DNA of 64,000 nucleotides. It comes from Torymus aiolomorphi (taxonomy: Eukaryota; Arthropoda; Insecta; Hymenoptera; Torymidae). The notes under the pieces are model-generated. The model saw only the letters and a list, made by a program, of their open reading frames with translations, had not been told where the DNA came from and did no database searches. The stretch lies in contig CM070873.1 in the NCBI GenBank assembly GCA_036365515.1, positions 173,398,104 through 173,462,103 on the forward strand. The letters run 5' to 3'. Below are positions 19,733 to 30,372 of this stretch, in pieces; position 1 is the first letter of the stretch; every line of letters begins with the position of its first letter. The position numbers and the translations under genes are program-made.

Positions 19733-20632
19733 TTAGAAAGACAAAGTTAACCATCCACCTTTTTGATTTGGATATTTTTTACTTTTCTGTCTAGTGCTCC
19801 TCCTTCTAGTTATTACGAATGAACCATCCCCATCACTAGCAGCCTCTCTATTTATAACAGTATTCTCACCATCTGCTTCACTTTCAAGAGATGCATTGCT
19901 TATGCGGTTTCTAGGCATTGGCGTGGAGTTATGTATGTATGCACCAGATGTATGTAAACACGAATCTGAAAAACTCGCATGAGGTGTTGAAGATGATATA
20001 TTATTAAAATGTTGTGCTGCCTTATACAAACTCGTATTTCCAATAAATTCTAGTGGCATTCCAATGTCTCGTAAAAACCATGAAAAATGTTCTCTACCAA
20101 TGGCTTTTATACCTTTTCTACTACGAACAACATCATTTATAAGATCTATAATATTTGAACCATCGAGTACTCTATTGTCAATAGAAACTATTCCTTTATT
20201 GTTCCATGTAATGCGTGAGGATATGCCTGGATTTTTTAAGTACTGCATCAACAACTCAGCCTTACGTCTGTACGTCACGGGTACAGGTGATGTTATTGTA
20301 TCAATACTTACACCGGTTAATGTTTCTTGTTGAATTTTTAACTCAGCGGTGTTAACACTATTTCTCAAATTTCCCAAATAAGTTAAATACCGTTGTAAAG
20401 TTTGTTGATATTTTATCCATTTTGTACGTTCGTCAAATTCATTCGATTTCAGAATTTCACTCATTTCAGAATCCAATCTTGTTAAATGGCTGCCAAGTGT
20501 TTGAGTTGTTTCAATATTTTTACTGTTTTCATATTTTTTATTACCATTTTGTAAATTCCCAGTTTCACATGTTCCAAAAAGTTTACCAATACTATCTTGC
20601 GGTACAAGAACCATTTTCCTGGCGTGTTCCAT
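19733..20632 (-). CDS. Conserved Polinton protein of unknown function (299 aa)
   Basis: Intact from the ATG at 20632. The N terminus MEHARKMVLVPQ and the central blocks YRRKAELLMQYLKN, WNNKGIVSI, SNIIDLINDVVR and REHFSWFLRDIGMP recur in Polinton copies of other arthropods as I remember them; the middle looks helical. The C-terminal 80 residues are polar, acidic and then basic (RRRSTRQKSKK), ending in GGWLTL. A double-Gly context near the end could be a protease site. No enzyme motif. Position between INT and the packaging ATPase suggests a virion or packaging accessory role, but this is inference. Confidence 0.6.
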   Translation of the reverse strand: MEHARKMVLVPQDSIGKLFGTCETGNLQNGNKKYENSKNIETTQTLGSHLTRLDSEMSEILKSNEFDERTKWIKYQQTLQRYLTYLGNLRNSVNTAELKIQQETLTGVSIDTITSPVPVTYRRKAELLMQYLKNPGISSRITWNNKGIVSIDNRVLDGSNIIDLINDVVRSRKGIKAIGREHFSWFLRDIGMPLEFIGNTSLYKAAQHFNNISSSTPHASFSDSCLHTSGAYIHNSTPMPRNRISNASLESEADGENTVINREAASDGDGSFVITRRRSTRQKSKKYPNQKGGWLTLSF

Positions 20633-20652
20633 TATTACTATTATTATTATTA

Positions 20653-21018
20653 TTATTTATCAGAGCGATAAGGTAAAAGAACTGATAAAACAGTTGATAA
20701 TACAGGAGCCAGCAAGGCTGTGAGAAAACCCTCACCTTTCTGAACAATCAAACGTTTTTTACTTTTCCAGGAACGACAGTTTTTATCACACAATTTTCTT
20801 AATATGTGTCTATGTTTTATTAATTTTTTCTTTTGGGCTGATGTGAGAGTAATTGTACCTTTTAATGTATTTAATGCACACTCGCAAATACCTTTAATCA
20901 TACGATGATTTGCCGATTTTAAAATAGTCTTTCTCTGTTGTTTGTTTAAATGATACAGTGCGTGTAACTCATGCGCTGTTTTTCGATCGAGTGTCTTCCT
21001 TGTTCTTGACGACTCCAT
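20653..21018 (-). CDS. Small basic protein with C-terminal hydrophobic segment, possible minor virion component
   Basis: 121 codons from the ATG at 21018, which shares its first base with the last base of the ATPase gene. The first 100 residues are highly basic with a conserved ICECALNTL block and LTSAQKKKLIKHRHILRKL. The end, GEGFLTALLAPVLSTVLSVL, is strongly hydrophobic and could insert in membranes, reminiscent of the small membrane-active proteins of adenoviruses and related elements. Intact. No direct evidence of function. Confidence 0.6.
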   Translation of the reverse strand: MESSRTRKTLDRKTAHELHALYHLNKQQRKTILKSANHRMIKGICECALNTLKGTITLTSAQKKKLIKHRHILRKLCDKNCRSWKSKKRLIVQKGEGFLTALLAPVLSTVLSVLLPYRSDK

Positions 21019-21821
21019 TATATACGCAATACTGGATATTCAGAGTCTCCGCTACCTCTTTTTATATTTTTAGGAACATAAACATATTGGTAAATATCAT
21101 CGGGGAATATACTGGTGCGCACCCTACAACTTTCAGGTGTATTTTGTTTCAAGTCTAATAATAAATAGCCATGTGGCTTAGATGTAGCATCGTGATACGC
21201 TTCTTGTAAAAATTTTGAGTTTTCAGAATAAACTTGTCGTGCCATATGTTGTATTTGGGCACGATCTCTAGGGTTTTTAAAAATAACAATATAGTTAGCA
21301 TTAAGCGAAATATCTCTTTGTTTTGGACCTTGATGAAATAAGTTTTGTGTAATAAAAATAACACTAATATTTTTGTGATGACTTCCTTTCGTAAATAAAT
21401 CAGTCACTATATTATTGGACGATTCACGCATTAAATCGTCAATTACAACCAACTTTGGTCGCGGATCTGATGAAAAATCTTCATTCTGTGGTAAGCCCTC
21501 GTGAAATTCTACATCTTTCCCATATTCTAAATAACCATCCTGCCATTCTGAATAGAACAACATTTTACGGGTAAAAGCAGTGTCTGAGATACGATCAATG
21601 AAACGAAAAAATCTTTTTACAAAATAAGTTTTCCCACAACCGGTAGGACCACAAATCGTGGAAGTCCATGGATGTTTCCAAGCAAGGTCGATTTTAAATT
21701 TATCTACGTAGTTTAAGTGTACTGTGTGATAGGTATCAAGGGAATGAATGATTTTACATGAAGAGAGGCAATATAAAGGATGTGTAACTGGGTGAACAAA
21801 ATAGATGAAAAATTTACATTT
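21018..21821 (-). CDS. ATP: FtsK/HerA-superfamily DNA-packaging ATPase, no ATG before Walker A
   Basis: Powers genome packaging into the capsid. Walker A GPTGCGKT lies at about 21629-21652, Walker B KLVVIDDLM follows, and a sensor-like VIFITQNLF is in place. The frame is open from 21821 to the stop at 21018, but no in-frame ATG precedes Walker A; the first is MLFYSEW at 21563, too late. Either the start codon was lost or a 5' exon is spliced on (an acceptor-like TTTTGTTCACCCAG lies upstream of 21800). The catalytic core itself has no stops. Confidence 0.85.
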   Translation of the reverse strand, partial: KCKFFIYFVHPVTHPLYCLSSCKIIHSLDTYHTVHLNYVDKFKIDLAWKHPWTSTICGPTGCGKTYFVKRFFRFIDRISDTAFTRKMLFYSEWQDGYLEYGKDVEFHEGLPQNEDFSSDPRPKLVVIDDLMRESSNNIVTDLFTKGSHHKNISVIFITQNLFHQGPKQRDISLNANYIVIFKNPRDRAQIQHMARQVYSENSKFLQEAYHDATSKPHGYLLLDLKQNTPESCRVRTSIFPDDIYQYVYVPKNIKRGSGDSEYPVLRI

Positions 21822-22137
21822 TTAATAGTTTTTTTATTTTTACAAGTGTTTTTCTACAAACATTTTTTATTGAAAAGAAATACATAGTATATGTTTTACA
21901 AGTTTTTTTCTTTTTATAAATAATTCTTTTACAAAAATATTTTTAATTAAACTGATTGTGATATGCTATGTTTACAGCGAAAACTGATGCGTTTGGGCAT
22001 GCGATTGCGTACACGGTATCTTACAAAATTTATAAAATTAAAAGGGCGAAAAAGTATTTATTGAAAAATCACAATTAAAATTAAAAATTATTTTATTTAC
22101 TTTTTCTAATATATTTTTTTCGGACGAGAAACTAAAT
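21822..22137 (-). other. AT-rich gap in the Polinton with a tiny Arg-rich frame
   Basis: Mostly A/T runs. On the minus strand a short open stretch near 21945-22050 encodes an Arg-rich peptide (VRYRVRNRMPKRISFRC). It starts after a stop and has only an internal ATG, so it could be a remnant of a small basic virion protein or chance. Confidence 0.3.
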
Positions 22138-22727
22138 TTACGCATCAAAATTATCGAGTACCCAGGCATGGTTAATGCGTCCACCATAAATGTCTCTTCT
22201 AATAGGACCGCCACGATTTTCCCTATAAGTGAACATCTCATCGTTTATATGTATTGGACAAACAGGGTTTTCAGAAAAATAAGCTAAACGTCCTGGCCTT
22301 GGAACGCTAAAATATATACTTTTGATTTTTTCTTCATCTTTTAAAATAAATAGAACATCTGAAATTTCAATTTTATCGTAGTATTGGACGCTCTCATACC
22401 ACACCGCATCTAGCGGTCGATTACAATCGCTCTCACAACAGGTTATTGTCCTGCATGTACCGCAAAACACAATTTTTTTTAAAAGCACCATATGACACGA
22501 AATCTTAATATTATTGAACTTCATTAATTTTTTTACTTTCTCCAATAAATTGAGAAATTTTTCTTCACTTTTTCTCTTCAAATCTACGAGCATGTGAATC
22601 GTCTTGTGCCACGCTAAACCTTGTAACGATTTTTTGTATGACGGGTAAAACTCACACGTAGGCACATTACAGTTCACACACTTCTTTCCCGTGGTACCCA
22701 GCTGCCATGAATCCTCATAGCTGTCTA
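22138..22727 (-). CDS. Cys-rich protein, probably zinc-binding, perhaps a spliced gene
   Basis: An open frame with two Cys clusters: CVNCNVPTC near the start and CGTCRTITCCESDC in the middle, with a further Cys/His near NPVCPIHIN. The open frame begins at a TTG, not ATG, and directly upstream (22728-22750, minus strand) is a textbook 3' splice site (T-run, CTTGTACAG), so the true start may be in an upstream exon. I do not recognise the family. It lies immediately 3' of the DNA polymerase gene, after a (TTTTA)n tract at 22765-22800. Confidence 0.5.
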
Positions 22728-22808
22728 CTGTACAAGACAAAAAAAATTATAAATATATTTATTTTATGCTTTTTATTTTATTTTATTTTATTTTATTTTA
22801 TAATTTAT

Positions 22809-25800
22809 TTATGACATTTTTTGCCTTTTATAACCATATGGTATTGATGTGTTTTCAGAGCTAAATTTTCTTTTGAGACTGTTACATTTTAAAGTTTTTG
22901 TTTCCTCTATGCTGATAACTGAATGTAGTTTTGTACGACGTATTGAATTATAATTATGAGTTATTTTTGCCTCTTTATCTAAAATTAATTTTTTTATCGT
23001 ATTATAATTTACTTTCCCACCCGTTGATGTATTCAAAGTTAAACCTTTGACTTTACATACCTCATGTGTTTCCCCGTTCGGAGCTTTAACAATATAAGAA
23101 TAAAATTTAGGTCCAGCGCTAACAAAATGTGAAATATAACTTCCCTCTCCGTACTCTTCGAGTTCATTTGTCATATCTCCTAAAAATGAACCGGTAGGGA
23201 TTTTATACTCACCGGGTATATTTTCATTTATATATATACAGGAGTCTGTATCATAATACAGAACTCTCTCGCCTAATTTTTCTAAATATGTATATAATTT
23301 TAAACGAGCGTGTGCCGTTGTATACGCTGCTATCGCTACATTTGTAACAGACGAAGGCGTGAAATTATCCCCCTTGAAGCTCCAGTTAACGTAAAAAACA
23401 TCGTTGTTAACTGGTAAAATATTTTTTATCTCTATTTTATCATTTAAAATTAATTTTTGAAGTTCTCCCCCGGTACGGACAACTTCGGTTGCACCCATAT
23501 TCTCACGCTGACCAAATTTGCCCCAGAATGAGTTCAAACATAATTTAGAAAGGGAGCGTAAACCTGGATTTTTAGCAATTTTATCTTTTTCTAATAAAAT
23601 ATTTTCTTTTTCTTTATAATCGTTAATATATTTAACACGCGAATCCTCGTCAATACAATCTCTAGGCCAACCGCTGGCCTCTTGTTTTATTTTTAAAAAT
23701 GTATTGATGTAATCTACGAATAATCCATTCGTTTTTAAATCAGCTTGATTTTTTGTAGGGTCGTACTGACATGTATTGTATTGCCAGATTTCTTCAATTG
23801 ACATTATGATGTATCCGACCTCAACCGCTTTTTTTATCTCATCAGACACCCACGTACCGGGCAACTCCCTATCTCGTACATGTTCATGAGTGCACTCATC
23901 GTTATTTAAATTTTTCACACATGACCAACATAAAGGAAATAATAGTTTACCGTGCATTCTTACGGGAAGCACTGGCAAAAACAAATCCCGTGGTGCAAGT
24001 ATTTTGCATTTGATTAGTCCTTCTACTTTACTTATGTCATGAGATAAACCCGTCAACATTTTACAATCGTTGCCGACGTAAATTTGTGGATGACCTACGG
24101 GGAATTTCCCGATTTTACAAACAAATGGGTACAAAGAACTTATATCTACGTACACAATCGTTTGTCTGCCTGTAGTCTCGATTAACGAGACAATATTTTC
24201 CGTACGATCACCATAAAAAGCATCGCGCGGATTTAAAGTATCATTAAAAAGATACGGATGATTTTTAAGATACTCCTCAATTTTATTATTATTTCGGCGA
24301 ATCTGCTTAAACTCACACTCCCAAATTTCCTCGAGAACATAACCATATGATTTTATACGGTTGGAGTTCTCAACTGTTTTTTTAAACCGTTCTTCGTACG
24401 AATCGCCATAAGCTTCAAAATTTTTATGACGATCCACTTCTTTAAAACAATTGGGACACCCGTGCCAGAAACAACCATGAAATTGGTACACGTATTGTAC
24501 CCCATTTTCATCCTGACAATACCCATCCACAAGAATATTCTCTTTTAAACGAAATTCACTACATCTACCAGCATGAATAATTTCACGCCCCGTCATATGT
24601 TCTTGAACAAGTAACTATTCCAGTGATACTCTGGAATGGTTATTTGTTTTTCTATACCCATGCGCTGGTATTACACCTATTATATCCGGCTTTAGATAAT
24701 TTTTCCGGAAAATTTTAGAACATGCACTGGCTATAGTCGAAGCTTCTGTAAAGGGACATGTTCCACCAATTTTAATAAAATTTTGCCTAAACGCCGAACA
24801 TGCCTTTCTTAAAATGCTAACATCACTTAAACAATATTTTACAATTTCACTTGCAAAATTAAAAATATAATCCGTACTGCTCAGATGGTTAAACCAAGCG
24901 TCAAACTCTAATTTTTCGAGGGAGCTCATACACTCTGGAGTGTAATGCTTCCTTGACGGTATAGGACCGATATAGTTTTGATTCTCAGACTTATTAAAAA
25001 TATGAGGGAACCACCCTTTGGCTGCCTCATCCTCAAAGCCAAAAGCTTTCGGTAAAGCCGAAAGTTTCATATGGAAATAATTCAGACTATCAAGAAATTT
25101 TATTTTATGCCCCAAAGTCATTAACATTATTTTTGTTCCATTCATTATCACTTTGGGAGTGATATTTAATATTTCTACTAAATATTTTAAAATAAATTGG
25201 GCATCAAACCCTTTACTATTATGCGCTATGCAAATGAGCTGTTTAATATTGCTCGGACGTGATTTTCCATCTAAAATAAATTCAATAAAATTTTTTAACG
25301 CGTTTTTTTTTTTAAATAATAAATTACGACCGCCTCCATAGTTTTCACAATCAGTATCCATATCCGAATTTATACACTTTTCACAGCATAACTGTGCTAC
25401 ACACAAATTAACATTGTGAAAAGTACATGAAGACATCGTGTCGATATGTTTTGTGTTTTGCGTAGTCTCAAAATCATAGAAAAGAAATGCACGTTCGGTT
25501 TTAGCAGCCTCTACAGTTTTCTTTTGTACTACCGGAATGTAACACTTGTGATTATAGGGACGTTTTCTACAACAAGTGCGACAATACATCTGACCACATT
25601 GATGCCCTGGGCCTTCGATCGAAATGTTGAGTCGGCAAACTAGACATTTTTTTATTGCATCGCAAACACTAATATTTTTTTTATAACTATGCGTCTCCCT
25701 GTGATTTTTAAAACATTCTTCACCGTAAAAATCATTAAAATATTTCGCACAGTTCACGAGCTCTACGCGTTTTTTACACAAATTGCTACAACATTTAATA

Positions 25801-26594
25801 CACTTATCCGGACACTTGTGAGTTGATACGCGTTTCGTACCTACATTACAGGTCGAACAAAAGTTTCTACATGCAGAAACCCCTGTAATATTTGTAATCA
25901 TGTCATAATGTTGTAATTCGGAGTAGTATAAAATATTAAGTATTTTTTTTACATTGATTTTTTCTTTTTTTAAAAAGGAAACGCCATTGAATAACGGAGG
26001 AACACCATTCCCGATACCATCTTTAAAATATACCATTATCGCAATCCCCTTATTTTAAAAATATTTCTGAAACGTTGTAACTTCAGGTATACCACAGCCT
26101 CTTTCCCTATTGAAATTAACACCGGCACATCTTATAAGCTCATTTGCTTTTAAAAGTTGTGCGTTTCTATTACTTTTACGTATGTTTTCCCATTCTAACT
26201 TTAAGTCATTCGAGCAATTATCACCCGCCTCAAGTTTTTTGGCATGGACTAATGCCACTGCCAGAGCCCGAGGGAAACATTTACCGTCACTATTTTCTAT
26301 TTTTTATATTTTTATAATCGATTTTGAATTTACAATTCCGATTTTTTCGTCACGACCGAAGCCAACGGGCGCACGAACGTGAACTATTTTTAAGGTAAAA
26401 TTATTATCGACTTTGAACTCGCGAGCACTCTGGGAGATCGCTGAAATCATCGACCACATTTCCTCTGCATTATAATTTTTCAATTTTTTAAACGTATACA
26501 CAGGACCCAACGGTAGGGTCTCTGTGTTCAATGTGATACCAATATAGTCTTCGGGGTCATGTGTTCGTGTAATGTATAAAAATAAATTGGTCAT
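22809..26594 (-). pseudogene. POLB: Protein-primed type-B DNA polymerase with three in-frame stop codons
   Basis: Replicates the element from terminal proteins. One reading frame of 1262 codons from the ATG at 26594 to 22809, interrupted by a TAA at 26304-26306, a TAA at 26055-26057 and a TAG at 24615-24617, with no frameshift. Exonuclease motifs: FYDFETTQ, AHNSKGFDAQF, YCLSDVSILRK. Polymerase motifs: DISSLYP (A), KLCLNSFWGKFG (B), YYDTDSC (C) and KFYSY. The N-terminal third has the extra domains usual in Polintons, with a large Cys-rich region (FCSTCNVG...CRTCC). The TAG replaces a position usually held by Trp after SLE. The gene starts within the stop of the upstream gene (ATGA). Confidence 0.95.
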
Positions 26595-26787
26595 ATCGAA
26601 TCTAAATCAGCTATGATGTTCCCCGATATATGCCTATCTCTAAATTTTAACAGAATTTCACGCGCATTTGTACCGAACCTACTATAGAATATTTCATTTT
26701 CGCGAAGGATATTAAAAAACCCATCATTTATATATTCTCTGTTACCTCCAGCCTGGGCTTGTTCTTCATTTTGTTGTTGCTGTTGCC

Positions 26788-26818
<31 letters not shown>

Positions 26819-27632
26819 TTGCTGTTGTGGTTGCTCTGGTATAGGGGATTCAGGATGTTCCGCGAACTGCTGCTCTTGCGCGGACTATCTAGACGTACTA
26901 GCCTGAGGTTGCGTGCGGTCGAACTCCCCCGGGTACGTTCGGCGGCGGTTGGGTGCAGTCGACTCAGGATGTTCCTCGACCTGTTGCGCCTGCAGCTGTA
27001 GGTCTTGCGACTGCGGCTCCGACCGCTCCTGTGACTGTTGCTCCAGTTGCGGCACCTCCTGATGTTGTGGGTGCTCATCTGCTTCTTGAAAAAGATTATC
27101 GATCTCCAATGTGCGTTCTATAAAAAAAAAGGAGAATTTTAAAAATAATTTATATAAGTTAAAAATTAATATGTTAAAAAATGTTGTCAGATAAATATCT
27201 TGATAAATTACCTCGCAATAGTTCCGCGTAAGCAGCTAATAAAGCTCGTGTCAGCTGCCTCTCAGCACTGCATCGCCCAAGGAGATGCACTGCGACCATC
27301 TCGAGAAACTCACTGTGCTCTCTAAAAATCCCTCTTAAAAATGCGCGATTTAAAAATCGGGCAGTCCTTGTTTCAACAAACGCCATGAAGCTAGCCACTG
27401 CTTCATTTGTAAATGCACGTATATAGTTTCTGACACATCGGTTTTCACGCCCGTAATCTCTCAACTGACATGTGCGTCTTCTTAAAATATATGCCAGACG
27501 TCTTGCTTCTGTAACATCATTCTCCCGAGAGCGATTAATTGCTGCTACTGCTGATGATGATGCCATACGTGGTACTTCATCAAGCAGCGCATTGAAAACG
27601 ACGAATACTTGCGGTACTAAATCCATTTTCAC
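26591..27632 (-). pseudogene. Spliced Gln-rich Polinton gene upstream of the polymerase, one in-frame TAG
   Basis: Exon 1, 27632-27212 (ATG 27632 or 27626), encodes a helical Arg/Ala-rich domain (ARRLAYILRRRTCQ, NRAFLRGIFREHSEF). A 94-bp intron, 27118-27211, has donor CGAG|GTAATTT and acceptor TTTTTTATAG. Exon 2, 27117-26591, continues in phase with a Gln/Glu/Pro-rich linker, a CAG/CAA tract coding about fifteen Gln, and a conserved-looking end (INDGFFNILRENEIF...). A TAG at 26885-26887 interrupts exon 2. The TGA overlaps the polymerase ATG by 4 bases, suggesting co-transcription. Function unknown; position next to POLB suggests replication. Confidence 0.65.
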
Positions 27633-28325
27633 GTTTTAAAATAAAAAATTCTACAACTAGTAAAATAAAGAATGGCAGCGCGCACAGATATAGACGAGTA
27701 CACTGCTCGACAGAAAACTTCTGAATAACTGGAAAAGCATCGACCTCTGTTCATTTACACCCGCGGTGCATGTCTACATCACCATCACTTACTAGATTAT
27801 TTTACAACGCTATATGAAATTAGCTCAGACGTTGTAGCAAAATGTTTTATTTTATATAGTAATAAAACGATCGTGATGAGATCACTGGATAGTCTGTACA
27901 CTACTAAAAGACCTTAGTAAATGATTTTACAACAGGGTTAATGAAAAATCCTTACTTACACTCTCATATGAATATAGCATATAGTTTTCTAAATTCCACA
28001 CACTAATAAAATCATTAGTTACCCCGTTATCGACATTCTTACATTCTCTCAAGTAGAGTAGAGATTAAAATGTTATCAATGGCACGAGAGAAACCATATG
28101 TTCATTTATTTTAAAAAGCTATTACAAATAACAGTTTTCTATTTGCATTACTCACGTTTTTCTCTTTCTCTATTTCCCTTAATTAGTATAGCTCAGTATT
28201 TAAGGAGAAGCCAAAATTGTACAAGATACATATTAGTTTGTGTTACGACTAATGTAGCATCTTATACTCGTTCAGTCGTATACTTCAAGAAGACAACACG
28301 CACAATATTTCAGTTTTTCTATATA
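27633..28325. promoter_or_regulatory. Divergent intergenic region of the Polinton
   Basis: The only long non-coding gap (about 0.7 kb) between minus-strand genes and the plus-strand gene, so both promoters probably lie here. A TATATAA lies immediately before the ATG at 28326. The open frame from 28098 that precedes that ATG has no recognisable domain. Confidence 0.4.
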
Positions 28326-29121
28326 ATGTCTCAAACAACGAATCTCAAACGCATAAAAATGTCTTCGTTCAACTCGAGAGAGGAGGTAGTGCATTATTTA
28401 ATAAATTCCCGAGTTCATCCTATAAATGCATCATGTACGAAGAAAATTTTAACCGGGCTCACCTCTCAAGGAAACGGCGATTTTACAAGTGTTGTGAAAA
28501 TTATAAATCATTCATTTTCTGGAATCACGTTTACAAAAGAAGCTTGGGATGCGTTCAAGTTTTTTTTTTAAAGATATCAGTGAATATTTTAACACAAAAA
28601 ACTCTACTACTCCTCAGAAAAAAACATTTAATGGAATCAATTTAACATACACAACATCGTTTGGTACAAAAACCATCGTCCTCGACAGAGAAGACTCACC
28701 GAGTACTAGTTTACTAGATTCAGATGATGATGGAAATTCAACATATTCTAAAAAGAGGAAACTTTATACGCCAGCCATAGTTATGCAAAAAACATCGTTT
28801 GACGGAATCATCACGCTGTCAAAGTGTATAGACAGCTGTATAAAAATGAACGAAAAACTGTTACCATTAGTTTCAAAGTGCAACAAAAATATTATTGCCG
28901 ATGTGTGTAAAAAATTTAACGAGAATATATTTTTACCAGAAAAAGATGTGTTTGTAAAACAATATTTATCCTCTCACGGTGAGAAAATAAAAAATAATAT
29001 TGCAACTCTATTTAATGATAATGAGTTTTCCGAATATTATTTTGATATTGTATTTTATGAACTTATTAGTTTACACGCAAACTCAATAGTTAAAAATGTC
29101 ATTTCTAAATGCGCCACTTAA
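28326..29121 (+). pseudogene. Right-end Polinton gene, conserved unknown, frameshifted in a T10 run
   Basis: From the ATG at 28326 (or 28359) the frame reads VHYLINSRVHPINASCTKKIL...FTKEAWDAF and then meets the T-run at 28559-28568, after which a TAA closes it at 28571. The remainder (KDISEYFNTK...VISKCAT, to 29121) is in another frame and begins exactly at the run. Both parts match, in order, a protein I know from the same end of other insect Polintons; the middle has an acidic segment (LLDSDDDG), a KKRKLY basic patch and VMQKTSFDGI. No function is established. One base more or less in the run accounts for the break. Confidence 0.65.
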
Positions 29122-29170
29122 AAAGTGTATAAAATGTACGTGTGTAAATAAATTTTCAATAAATATAATT

Positions 29171-29935
29171 TAAATGTATTTTCTCGAAGTATATATTTCT
29201 TTTACCTGAAACCTCACAGCCATGCTAATGACCCTCACTAATTACCCCATGACGGCGCTCTCCGAGGGACACGACCGCACCCTAACCACTCATCACCCAC
29301 GTGGCCACCCATCCGCCCGCTCACCATCACCCGCGATCATCCGCTTCCCCTGCAGCCTCACCCGTCACCCACGCGGCCACTCATCACATCAGCTCATCAC
29401 TCTCCACCCACCGCCTGCTCACCACCCACGCGGCCACCCACCGCCTGCTCACCATCACCCCGCTACAACCCGATTCCCCGCAGCATCACCCGCTACCATC
29501 CGCTTCCCCTGCAGCCTCACCCGCCATCCACGCGGCCACTCATCACATCCGCTCACCACTCACCACCCACCGCCCGCTCACCATCACCCGCTACAACCCG
29601 ATTCCCCACAGCCTCACCCACGCAACCACCGCGCGGCGTCCTCCCACCGCCCGCTCTGGCCTCCCGCTCACAGCCGCTAATTACCACCACTAATTACCCC
29701 CCTGACGACGCTCATTAAGGGGACCCGATTGTGCCCTATACCTGACCAGCGGCCATCTTGAACGACCACCGCCGAGCGCCGCCGAGGGGACCCGATTGTG
29801 CCCTATATCCGCCCAGCGGCCATCTTGAACGACCACCGCCGAGCGCCGCCGAGGGGACCCGATTGTGCCCTATATCCGCCCAGCGGCCATCTTGAACGGC
29901 CGCCATCTTTGCCCTATATCCGCCCATATACTACT
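29171..29935 (-). repeat. Polinton right TIR (765 bp)
   Basis: Inverted copy of 13638-14331. It is 71 bp longer mainly because the outer 67-bp unit is present twice here and once on the left; there are also 4 extra bases (AAGA) near the tip. Confidence 0.9.
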
Positions 29936-30372
29936 TACATGCTAAACATCATTTTATTACGGTTTTGACCACCGCAGTTGTCAGAAAATAAAAGAAATTT
30001 GCGAACGCCTAATTGACTTTTCTCTTTTATGTACCGCCATAAAAAGCTAGCTATTTCATTTGAGCCTCGATTTCCAACAGTCTCATTCCATATATTACAT
30101 AAGCCTTCATGCTTTGCCATATCGTAAATTGTGAAATTCCAAATGCACAATTTACACATGTAATACAGCGGGCCGATCTCAGCTCTAGGAGTCGTAAGTA
30201 TTTTTTGTAGGTCGAAATTAATTGCACATGTAGACTCATCTTCCTCAGCAAGTTGTTTAGCATCCTAAGCTGTCTTGCAATTTTTTTATTTTGTACATGG
30301 ATATTATATTTTGTTTCATTAACAACTTTTTCTTTTTCAGGAAGATTTTTGTGCGTTTCACATTGTTCACAC
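29936..30372 (-). pseudogene. Transposase-like gene, exon 5 (right of the Polinton), with TSD at 29936-29941
   Basis: The acceptor at 30374-30373 starts CEQCETHKN; a frameshift near 30266 leads into FDLQKILTTPRAEIGP, WNFTIYDMA, NETVGNRGSNEIASFLW and FSDNCGGQNRNKMMFSM, then the TACATG target duplication and the Polinton end. The DNCGGQ block probably belongs to the RNase H-like catalytic fold. Intron 4 is 30373-31099 (727 bp); it holds a GC-rich hairpin (GGCGCCGACGGCGCC near 30502) but no gene. Confidence 0.65.

Larger units (their letters stand above)
13638..29935. mobile_element. Polinton/Maverick (16.3 kb), endogenous virus-like transposon
   Basis: The termini AGTAGTATATGGG...CCCATATACTACT form ~0.7-kb TIRs, with a 6-bp TSD. 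It encodes all Polinton hallmark functions: type-B protein-primed DNA polymerase, retroviral-type integrase, FtsK/HerA-type packaging ATPase, adenain-like protease, and major and minor capsid proteins. All genes but the rightmost are on the minus strand and tightly spaced; the rightmost points the other way, leaving a ~0.7-kb divergent intergenic region at 27633-28325. In-frame stops and small shifts in six or more genes show that it no longer encodes a full set. Confidence 0.95.

Noticed and set aside
22809..26594. Genome-wide stop-codon reassignment as an explanation for the interrupted Polinton genes
   Set aside because: TAA, TAG and TGA all appear as interrupters, TAA and TGA also end intact neighbours, and several genes have frameshifts; decay is simpler.
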